From Hoplostethus atlanticus (taxonomy: Eukaryota; Chordata; Actinopteri; Trachichthyiformes; Trachichthyidae), in assembly GCA_034670405.1 (NCBI GenBank), contig JAXDDX010000014.1, forward strand, positions 5,341,001-5,405,000: DNA of 64,000 bases, given 5' to 3'. Below, piece by piece: positions 54,767 to 64,000 of this stretch; positions within the stretch are counted from its first letter, which is position 1; each line of letters opens with the position of its first letter. The notes below the pieces were generated by a model. The model searched no databases, was not told the origin of the DNA, and saw only the letters and a program-made list of their open reading frames with translations. The position numbers and the translations under genes are program-made.

Positions 54767-57757
54767 GTAAGCCTTTGCGGTTCGTCCTACAACTCTGCTA
54801 ATAGATAACGCAGAGCCAATTATAACAGGGCAGTTTTATCATGACACAAACCTCTCTGCTCCATCTTGGGACCTCGGATGGCCAGCTAGGACCTATTCAT
54901 TTATCTCTCTTTGTGGTAGTCGGCAGCGTTACTGCAAGCAACAGTAGAGTCCAATTATCCACATGCTTATGTTATGGTTAAGCCCAAAAATCTAAAACCA
55001 AGCTATCTTAACCAGTTCATCACAAGGAGTGTTCTTATGATAGTATGTCACCATTCACATCGTACTGTAACCTAGATTTTGTCATTATTCTTAAAACCAA
55101 TGAGCAATATGAGTTTCATTCTGATCACATCGTTTTGGCACAAACTGTTTGCACAAGCAGAAAGAGTAAATAGATAGCATCCCCATCAGAACAGTGGAGC
55201 AAAGGACAATATCTAAATGGACAGTCTATGTCAAGGTTAAGCATCTGGCAAGTGTCATAGTTTCAGTCATGCGAAAATGATAAGCTGACGTTTATCTGTA
55301 GAAATCACAATGATTTTTTATCAATTACAGTATATTGTTGAGAGCACAAGACATTCATCGGGGTACGCTGTCAAAGCTGAGCAGCATACAAATGGCAACA
55401 GCCTTGATTCATCAAATTCATCATTACCCTCCTTTCACTGACTCTCATATCTCATTATGTGTTTGATCATTTGATCAAATGAAATGTTCCTCTGCTCATT
55501 ACGTTTCCTTAAATGCAGGCAGGGGAAATTCATAGCAAGTTCTCTAGTGCTTTATACTGTAGGTGCTTGGGTGGAGGGGTGGTGCGGGGGTATGGGGGGG
55601 TTGGGGGCATGATTAATATGTGAAACCACGTCAACATTGAAAGGTCCATGTATCAAAATAGATCTAGCTTTATACACAGTATACATCATTTAATAGGTCC
55701 AATAAATCATTAACAGATAATACATATTACAGTATGCACAATGGCCCTTCACCTCAAGACATTTTCAGTAGGTTTCAGGTCTTGCTACCTGGTCTGTTCT
55801 TGTTGGTAAGAGCCTAATTTATTAAATGTGCTTTGGCAGGGAAGGACATGAGAGGATCCTTTGATGGAACTGAAGATTGCTGACTTCACACTCTGCTTAT
55901 GATACTACTGTTGTCCTTGCTTGTTGATAACAGCATTGTAACAAGGAAAACAAGCATGCCAGAATTGCAGTTGACACCTTTTCAGTTCTCTATTTCTATT
56001 GGAGATATCCTACAGCACAGACACTGGCTATTTTGCTGAACTGAAATATGTGAATCAGTTTAAACCCATCATGCTTTGTGGTTAGACCCAAATTGATTAG
56101 CGGGATGACCTCCCACCTCTGCTTGTTTTGAATGCAAGTGGCCTTTTCTAAATGAGCGACTCACTAATCACTTGCTACGTATACATGCATAGAGAATCCC
56201 ATTCTTAATCTGGTTACTCAAGTAACCTGGTTTTGGGTTGATGCATATAAACGTCATAAATTGGTTAGAATAACCTGGGTAAGATCATACTCTGATTATG
56301 AGAAACCTACTTACATTAAGATGTCTGGATTACTCAGATATTAAATGGGTTACTCCTTTCTCTTCTGGTTTTCTCCATCTGCACTAACCCAGATTTGCAC
56401 AGGGTTATGGGTACATTTTGATGTCAACAAAAAACATCACAGATGTCTTTTGGGGTCATCATTTCTTTTCCATGTATTAGAAATAACCTACTATTGCTTA
56501 GTTATTTTTCAGGCTGTGAGCAGTTTTATCTGAGGATATGTTATGTACACACAACAGCCCCCATAGTGTTTAAAAGCAACTTACAAAAAAAGCGTGACTC
56601 AAGAGAAGAAGAGCTGCATAACACTGAATCACCACCTCTGATGTTACATGGTTTACTGTACATGGGCTAGGTTATCTTATCAACAATGAGCTGCCAGAAT
56701 ATTACTACATAATCAGTCAGGCCACCCCTGACATGGCTGAATCACTGTATTGACAATTAAGGCACTGTTCACAGACAGGGTACTTCATGTACCGCAAAGG
56801 CAAATATCTCACTCATATTTACAGCCTGATTGCAATTGTTAGGTTGCAAGCACTCATGTATGCGCAGTAATCAATCTTCAATTCAGCTCAGGTGATTAGA
56901 GGGCAGAGCTACAGTATTTTCAACCTCAAGGACACAGTGTGTCTTGTGCTGTGTGTGAAATGCAGTGCAGAATGTGCAATACTGTACTTCTGAAAAATAC
57001 ATAATATATTAAAAAACAATGCAAAAATGTAGCGCTGTAGTGCATCTATATTTATTTATCCCCAATTCCCACTGATCTTGTAATGTAAAACCGCCCCCCT
57101 TTCCTGATTGGCTGAAGTCATGAGAAGCTCCTTTGTATGTGTACAACCCAAAACTGCATTGGCATGACTGATGGCATGGTTTGTCGGTCTCAGGGCAGAA
57201 TTTGGTGTTGATTAAATGTCATTTATGGCCCCACACTTCCTATTTACCAGGATTTATTTAGGATTTATCAGGAAAATATGCATACACAGATTTGTTTTAC
57301 AAATGTTGTTTTACAAATCTGACAAAAACACTGATTTCTACACTTAAATAGACACAAAGTTTTATGCATCTGACTGACTAGCACACCTTCAAGTAAAGAG
57401 GAGCTAATCAGTGAAATCACCTGCTGTAGTGTTTGGTTGGAATGAAAACCTGCATACTCTCGGCCCTCCATGGCACATGGTGGAATATCCCTGCTATACT
57501 CTACTCCTGTAGTTGTTAATCCTCGTGCTCAAGTACCACCACCCTACTGGTTGTCACATCTAATCAGGGACTGATTTACACCTGGGATGCCAGGTGATTG
57601 CAATTAACTACCTGGTAGGATAGAAAACCAGGGCTGTGGTACTCCAGGACCAGGACTGACAACCACCGCTCTAGCCCATACCTTATAATCGTACATTTAT
57701 TCGCTAAAACTGTCTTTTGTTTGTTGTGCACACATATGCATGCAACCTGCACTGCAG
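54767..57757 (+). other. tub: tub intron 2
   Basis: A 3.0-kb phase-0 intron. A likely dispersed repeat is at about 57490-57670. The rest has no recognised element. Confidence 0.85.
57490..57670. repeat. Teleost dispersed repeat (family uncertain)
   Basis: Contains TACCTGGTAGGATAGAAAAC followed by AGGGCTGTGGTACTCCAGGA and CTGACAACCACCGCTC, strings I associate with a common fish repeat. Ends unclear. Confidence 0.45.
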
Positions 57758-57920
57758 CGAGCGCTTCTTGAGCAGAAGCAGAAGAAGAAGAGGCAGGAGC
57801 CACTAATGGTCCAGTCTAATGTGGATGGGCGATCTCGCACTCGCCGGACCAAGCAAAGTGAGGAACAGGCGCCGCTGGTGGAATCCTACCTCAGCAGCAA
57901 CAGTAGCACCATCTACCATG
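57758..57920 (+). CDS. tub: Tubby protein, coding exon 3
   Basis: Acceptor CACTGCAG, donor GTAGGT. It encodes residues 31-84, starting [20 protein letters not shown] and ending in [20 protein letters not shown], plus the first base of Val85. The KQKKKR cluster and the following Arg-rich GRSRTRR form the N-terminal nuclear localisation region. Mammalian TUB is nearly the same ([20 protein letters not shown]). The exon starts directly at Arg31, as in mammals. Confidence 0.97.
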
Positions 57921-59413
57921 GTAGGTAGGATTGTTCGCCTCCAGGCTGCCTGATTGCCTTTAGCATTCTGAGACCACCAGGGACGTCCTTTGATCACTCT
58001 TGATCACAGTCTTCACATTTGTGAAAATGGACTCTCTTGATCCAGAATGTACAAATAGAGTATTTGTGAAACATTGTTGATTGAAAATACTACAAAATCT
58101 TTTCAGTACTAGTGCATTGGCTACTGTTTGATCAACTTAAAGGAGATGTTGTTCTTTTGCTTTTTTTTTTTTTTTTTTAGTAGTGTCAAGAACAATACAA
58201 TTACAAAAATAATTACTGATAAAAAGAATTACAAAACTGCAGCTAATGTCTGTATTTTAGGTCAGAGCCCATTCTCTAGGACCGATAGAACATACTGGCT
58301 TTACACTGTGCTGCAAATCTCTTCACTCTATAGTGAGTGCTTAGTTGTGGTGTCTCTACCAGATAGCACTGGAACAAAGATGGCGTTAGGAATGGGATTG
58401 ATTGCGCCTGCTTATCTACACACAGGGACTAGAGCAGCCATCTAATCCCCAGTTCTGAGTGACTGTTTCTGGGCTGAAGGCCACTATCATGCTCCCTTGG
58501 ATCGTACAGAGAGGGGAAAACATAATCACTGATTTCACCCTGCACTTAATATTCTGTCGTTCATCATGTTAAAGAGGGGTAAATAATTACCTCTACATTT
58601 TGCCCAGAAAAAGTAAAATACCACACCTCCTTCCATGCATTTCTTCACTCTTCTTTTCAACACCTTTTTATATTGCTGTTTTCGCAGCTGTACAATTCCC
58701 TAGTCACCAACAGGAAGTGAATGTTCTTTTTGCTTTGAGTGAATCTGAACCATAAACCATATGGAGCTACACATCTATGTCTTGTCACTGAATAGCAGCC
58801 TGATTTTAGTCTCATGTCAAGGATAATTTTGTGTCATTTAAAGTGCCATCTTTCTCTTTGAAAATACACTCATAATGTAGTGATAATTACAATTTACAAT
58901 AGGTTTCGTCTTAGTCTTAGGGGGAGAAGACACATTCACATTATAGATCTTGTACAGTTCACATTTGAGAACATTGACATGTTTTTCCCAAAGCTTGAAA
59001 CCAGAAAACCAGGATTATCACGTGATATCATCAAAGCGTCTACACAGACACCTGGGGGCTGCTGCAGTGGTATTTTTTATTGATTGACTAAAACATTATT
59101 GAATAATACACTGCTATACCATTTTCAGGTTTCGGCCAGGTTCAAGCTTAAAATGTCCATAAATCACACAAAACTTGTGGAAACATCAGAAGCACCATTA
59201 AAATGCACCAATAATTGGTTTGATACAACTATATAATCTGCTCTTCCTGTTGAGGAAAAAACCTACTTTCTCTCTTGCCTTCTGCTAATTTAACATCTGC
59301 TTTTGCTTTTCCCTCACTAACTTTAACTGTACCACATTCCTCTTTTCACTCTATCCTCCCTTAACTGTTAACCCCATGTCTGCTGCTGGCCCCCTCCATT
59401 CGTGTGTGTGTAG
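57921..59413 (+). other. tub: tub intron 3
   Basis: A 1.5-kb phase-1 GT-AG intron. A poly(T) run is at about 58162-58179. No other element recognised. Confidence 0.88.
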
Positions 59414-59551
59414 TGCAAGAAGCTGAACAGGAGGAGGTGAAGGTGGCAGCAGACTCACAGCCACCTCGCTCAGCCAAAAAGGGCAAAGCATCGGCCAGCT
59501 CCACTCCACAGACAGGCAGCGCCAAGAAGGAGAGGAAGGGGAAGCACAAAG
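59414..59551 (+). CDS. tub: Tubby protein, coding exon 4
   Basis: Acceptor GTGTGTAG, donor GTCAGC. It completes Val85 and encodes residues 86-130: QEAEQEEVKVAADSQPPRSA, KKGKASASSTPQTG, SAKKERKGKHK, plus the first base of Gly131. This is the low-complexity, Lys/Ser/Ala-rich linker. Mammalian TUB has VQEADSL and a similar RKEKKGKHKG end, so the boundaries are conserved while the middle diverges. Confidence 0.92.
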
Positions 59552-59824
59552 GTCAGCCTGCCGGCATCAAGACAAACAGGCAATCAGACTGTCAGACAGA
59601 CAGAACTGGAGATAGGTAGACGGGGCATGCTGTTAGAAAGACTGACACTGACACCTCAGGCATTGATACTACTGTATGTGGAGGACATACTATAGGCCAT
59701 TTTTCCAACATGCTTCCTACACGATGGAAATGAGACACTTAAGTTGAAATCAGAAACAGTTTCCATTAACAATACACTTTAATCTGGGGGAACACAAAAA
59801 CTAAAAACCTGCAAAGGAACAGAT

Positions 59825-60482
59825 GAGGGGTGTAACGATTATCCAGGCCAGCTATGTGAGATACGGCTGTACTGATTCAAATGTACAGGAATGGCTACAA
59901 GCTTAACAAATTGTATTGGGCATCTTTTGACTGGGGAAACCCAATTTGACAGTCAACACTGTGAATACTGACTTCTTGTTTTGCATCCTTGTTTCTCCCC
60001 CGCGTCCCACTCTGCTACCACCAGCCCCACTTGATTTGTGAATGTGGCTGTAGCTTAAGCTGCATTCATGTGATGTGGGAGTTTGGGTTGGAACGTCTTG
60101 ACGGCTCAAAGTAACGACTTGCAAGTGCTTAACTTGTTTGAAGCTGTCAAACACCACGGTGGAGGTTTTCTGTAGACTTTGGTTGCTCGTTATAATTAGT
60201 CTCAGTTGTTTCACACTTAAAACACATGCACATAGCGAGTGATACATTTAGGTTTATGTTTTACAGCAAACGAAACATTGCAACCTCAAAACAAAAAATA
60301 AGTAGCTTTGTCCTGCCATTGCATTTTATTATTAATCGTATCAGATCAAATGTTTTAAAAAAGGATGCAGTTGCATGGAATAGTTAACCTGCTCAAAGAC
60401 ATCTTTCATGTAATGAATTGCTAACTATGTGTTAGTATTAATATCAAATGGGTCTAAGAAGGACAGATTCACATCCCTAGAA
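59825..60482. mobile_element. Possible hAT-like non-autonomous element
   Basis: Left AGGGGTGTAACGATTATC and right GATTCACATCCCT are only weak inverse matches, and no clear 8-bp target duplication is seen. Non-coding interior. Confidence 0.25.
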
Positions 60483-61214
60483 TGAGCAATTAGGACACAG
60501 GGCCATCAGAAACACTGGGTGGTCTGTAATGTATGCAAGATCAGAATAGTTTTTTCTCTTTGTCTTACTTTTCATGTTGAGGTACCTCTTAAACAGATCT
60601 CAATCGTTAGATACAATCTACGATACAGTGATGAAGAGAAGAGTTCCTATCCTCATTTTCCAACAGGAGGCTGTCAAGCCTCCTTTGCCTAGATAACGGT
60701 CTGCCTGCTGATATTTCCAAGTCACATTTCCATTGGCGCCAGTGTCATGCTACAGCTAATGAGGCTGCACTCTTAGTCACATTCTGGTGCTACGCTTGTC
60801 AGAGCTCAACTGTAATGATGTATGAAGTGTGAGTTCTCTCAGCCTGCCAAGTCAACACGTGACAAATGGACTCCTTGACCCCAATAGAGACATCCTAAAT
60901 TAGTGCTGCCATACTGAATTGGAAGAAGAGAAACTGAGCACAGCAATGCTGTAACCCAACTACTCTCTCTTAGCTTCCTTGCTTTCAGCATTCACAGTAC
61001 GTTATTGAAGACTGAACACGCTACAATGTGATGAAGGATATTGGTCATGAAACACTGACACTAAGGTATTGTTACAGAAAAAGGAGCTAATATACAACTA
61101 GTGCAATCCGTGCTCATCTTTGCAATGACTTTGTCCCAGATAAAAACATTTTTAATGAATTTCAGAGTAATAGATTAATCAGGCCAGTAGGACCAGACTC
61201 CACTGACAAACATG

Positions 61215-61745
61215 TTGGTGAAGCTACTTTGAAAATGTAGTTTTACAAGCTACTAGTTACTTCACATTGGAAGAAGTTAAACTACATCAAAGCTACCCTC
61301 AAGAAAAACATAGTTTTGTTAATTAAAGTTACTTTGAAAAGGTATTTCAAAGTGGTGCCAACTACTTCATACAGGGTGGTCATCATTTCATATGTTATAG
61401 AATAATAACTCCAAATAAAGATCATACACAAATAAATATGATATACGTTCATCGTTTATTTAAAGAAACTTAACATCCCTGTGTGCAAAAATATGTGAAC
61501 TCCTTCAATCAATAACTTATGGCACCTCCTTTAGCAGCGATGACTTGGAGTAAACGTCTGATCAGTCTCTGGCATCTTCCTTGAGGGATTTTTTCCCACT
61601 CCTCAACCAACTCAGTGAGGTTTGAGGGCTGACTTTATAACCTTCCCCAGAGTGATGCACACACATGACTCTCTTCCTGTGGTCCTCTGAAGTCTCCTTA
61701 GATTGCGGCATAGGGCTTTTCTTTCAAACTGACCAGGTTTCTCAC
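61215..61745. repeat. Degenerate DNA-transposon-like repeats
   Basis: The first part (CTACTTTGAAAATGTAGTTT ... CACATTGGAAGAAGTTAAAC) and the second (ATGGCACCTCCTTTAGCAGC ... TTTCCCACTCCTCAACCAAC) carry strings typical of old fish DNA-transposon relics. Boundaries and family not determined. Confidence 0.45.
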
Positions 61746-62691
61746 CTGTATTTATGGGTTATTTACTACATGCACAATTTCCTCTAATAATCATATGAAA
61801 TTGGTTAATATAGATCCTTTACTGCAGTTAAGAAAAGGCTAATTTGATTAAATAAGGATTACATGGAAAAAAAACTGGCATGACTATCTACATCTGCAAT
61901 ATCATAATACAAAACACATGATTACTAAAAATACGATGGGTTCATCATATGAGGAAGTGCAAGGAATGTTACATTTCTTCTGAATGTGTCCATCACTCCT
62001 ACATTATCTCTCAGACACCTGTCGTTCAGAGACTACAGTGTGGACCTCAATCCAAACCAAACAACCCAGTTTGGGTTCTTCACGGAGAAAAGTGCAAGGA
62101 ATGTTAACGTTTATAAACTTAGGGTATTGTATGCTGTAGGAAAAGAGAGACACTGATTCACTTCCAGGCAATAAAACATTGTTTCAGAATATTCATTTTA
62201 CTGGCCGTGATCACACTCGTATCATTTTATTTCATGTGCTTGTATGAGGAGAAAGAAGAGGACATGGAAAAAGAGAGTCAGTTGCTTTGAAGCTGTAATG
62301 ACCTGACCACTCTAGCCATTCAGTAATCGTGTGCTTGAGTGCTTGTAGCAGCAGGGACATTATGTTCTTCCCTAATTGAATAACAAAGACATATGGAGTG
62401 ACACAATTACTTTGAAAAAACTGAGAGCAGAGCAGAAAACACCCACGCATTCTTCAAAGTGGAGCTGTAGACATGCTAACACATTTACTGAGGCAAGTGT
62501 GACAGCAACTTCAGGCTACATACCAAATTATTGTACATATTTGAGGTGGACACCATTGGTTTTGTTCCATATGACTATTTATACAAACACGAGACACTGA
62601 ATGTTGATGAACAGTTGTGGAGTTGTTGTGGTGGTGTGCCGTTTCCCTTTGGTCTGATGGAGTTTGTGGTTGTGGGGTTGTGGCTCAGCAG

Positions 62692-62844
62692 GGATCGATG
62701 GCCTGGCTTCCCACCAGGAGGACGGTCAGATCCAGATCCTCACAGTGGGTCACTCCACCGCAGAGGAGGGCGAGGGAGACCCTGTCATGAGCTGCACTCA
62801 GTCACAGAGCAAACAGGACCTGCGGGTCACCATGCTCAAAAAAG
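62692..62844 (+). CDS. tub: Tubby protein, coding exon 5
   Basis: Acceptor CTCAGCAG, donor GTACTG. It completes Gly131 and encodes residues 132-181: IDGLASHQEDGQIQILTVGH, STAEEGEGDPVMSC, TQSQSKQDLRVTMLKK, plus the first base of Gly182. The QILTVG and QDLRxTMxxKG blocks match mammalian TUB (VQILTVGQS, GQDLRATMQRKG). The rest is an acidic variable linker. Confidence 0.93.
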
Positions 62845-63984
62845 GTACTGTCAGTATATGTAACAGCACAAGCGAGAGACCTCATTTGCACCCACTGTAT
62901 ATTGGTTGGCTGGTGTATTGGTAGGAAGGAGAAGCACATTGACTCTCAGACTAGAATTTCCAATTGAAGTACCAGTTTGAAATACCATAGAAGTACCAAT
63001 TTAAGAACTGGAAATATTAAAATAACAAATGGAAATGATATAATTCAGACCCTTTTTCTATTACTGTAATTTTGTGCTTTAAAATGTATGAGTCAGTTTG
63101 GGTCTCGTCTGGTTTGGGTCTAAGTGTAAAGCAGCTTAAAGAAATTAGGGGTTATGAAAATCCTTATTAGTGCCTCATTCATGCCACAGTTATGTTCAGT
63201 TGGTTTTTCTGGTAGTTTCTTTGCATAAATTGTAAATAACTTGAAACAAGCCCATCATTTCTTACGTGGTATCCAGTCATTAAAGTTAAGATAAATATTA
63301 CTACCTGTACTGCAGTGCATGGAGCAAGTTTGGGGTTCAGTCACAGTACTGTCAGAAGACTGACCTCACAACCTTCTGGGTATCAGTCAGCCTCTCCACC
63401 AACTTGCCACGCAAACAAATTATAGTACTGAGCTATTGTTACTGTTAGTAATACTGTGAGGTATTTTTAGGTGTTAGTGTTACCGTTTATTATGTGTTAC
63501 CATGGTTGCCGATGCAAAAGTCAGACACTGATGGCAATAAAACCATGAAATTATATGTGAACAGTTAGACAATGTTAGACAATCCTGCTGCCTCTTGTAA
63601 CCTAATGAAAAAGCTTTCATACTTATAACTTTCTAATATAAAACAGCTAACCCTACTAAAGGCAACACTACTAAGCTCACATTTACTAAAAACTCCAGTG
63701 GCTTTCGTTTGAGTATCGTCATCTAGTACTTGGGTTAATCTCTGATTAATGGCAACATGTAGTCTAGCTCTACTTGCAAACAACATTGGGACCACCGGTT
63801 ATTTTATTTGTGTGTGACACCCCTCTTGATATTTTTGGTAAAGATGGTTGTTAGCAATTATGATTACAAAGACCCTGGCATAGCAAACAGGACAGTAAAC
63901 AAGCTAAGGTATGGAATTTCATGTTACTAACTAGTAGCAAAAATCATATTCCAATGACATTTCTCTCTCATTTTGTTTATGAAG
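62845..63984 (+). other. tub: tub intron 5
   Basis: A 1.1-kb phase-1 GT-AG intron. No repeat or gene recognised. Confidence 0.85.
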
Positions 63985-64000
63985 GTATTTCCAGCAGTAT
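63985..64000 (+). CDS. tub: Tubby protein, coding exon 6 (partial, cut by window end)
   Basis: After acceptor TATGAAG, the 16 bases complete Gly182 and encode ISSS plus the first two bases of the next codon (expected Met). Mammalian TUB reads KGISSSMSF here. The remaining linker and the whole C-terminal tubby domain, which binds phosphoinositides, lie beyond the window. Confidence 0.85.

Larger units (their letters stand above)
59552..62691 (+). other. tub: tub intron 4
   Basis: A 3.1-kb phase-1 intron. It includes a possible hAT-like element at 59825-60482 and degenerate DNA-transposon-like sequence at 61215-61745. No other gene seen. Confidence 0.85.

Overview
This is vertebrate nuclear DNA, almost certainly from a ray-finned (teleost) fish. 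It has compact exons with GT/AG introns, very long dinucleotide microsatellites, several fish-type Tc1/mariner elements, and L2-like LINE and tRNA-SINE 3' ends carrying the common fish tail (TTTAGCAGACGCTTTTATCC and its reverse complement). The species cannot be fixed from sequence alone. There are no bacterial genes, operons or CRISPR arrays.

Two protein-coding genes are supported, both on the + strand. (1) rras2 (R-Ras2/TC21): coding exons 2-6 lie at 15080-18672, encoding residues 37-204 of a 204-residue small GTPase. Exon 1 (P-loop, residues 1-36) was not found and must lie before position 1, so the first 15 kb is the 3' part of a long intron 1. A 3' UTR with poly(A) signals follows. (2) tub (tubby): the first five complete coding exons (49388-62844) and the start of a sixth (63985-64000) encode the N-terminal part, about 186 residues. 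The conserved C-terminal tubby domain lies beyond the window.

The roughly 30 kb between them (19.3-49.3 kb) shows no host gene. It holds an internally deleted L2-like LINE on the - strand (26.5-28.2 kb), a second truncated copy of its 3' end (24.2 kb), TIR-bounded non-autonomous elements (23.6, 31.0 and 34.3 kb), tRNA-like SINE pieces, a LINE ORF2 C-terminal remnant (37.5 kb), and a decayed Tc1-like transposon (45.0-46.8 kb) split by a 602-bp solo LTR with a 4-bp target duplication.

The most unusual observation is inside the L2-like LINE. Positions 27424-27484 match, on the opposite strand, 60 of 61 bases of the rras2 exon 3/intron 3 junction (15428-15488), including the splice donor. A piece of genomic rras2 DNA has been copied into the retroelement about 12 kb downstream. 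Other structures of note are a 209-bp pure CT tract ending in a splice-acceptor-like GCAG in rras2 intron 1, a perfect 24-bp-arm palindrome at 35403-35453, a hairpin at the right end of the Tc1 element, and a 112-bp GA tract upstream of tub. No new multi-gene system is visible; the novelty here is structural and evolutionary.
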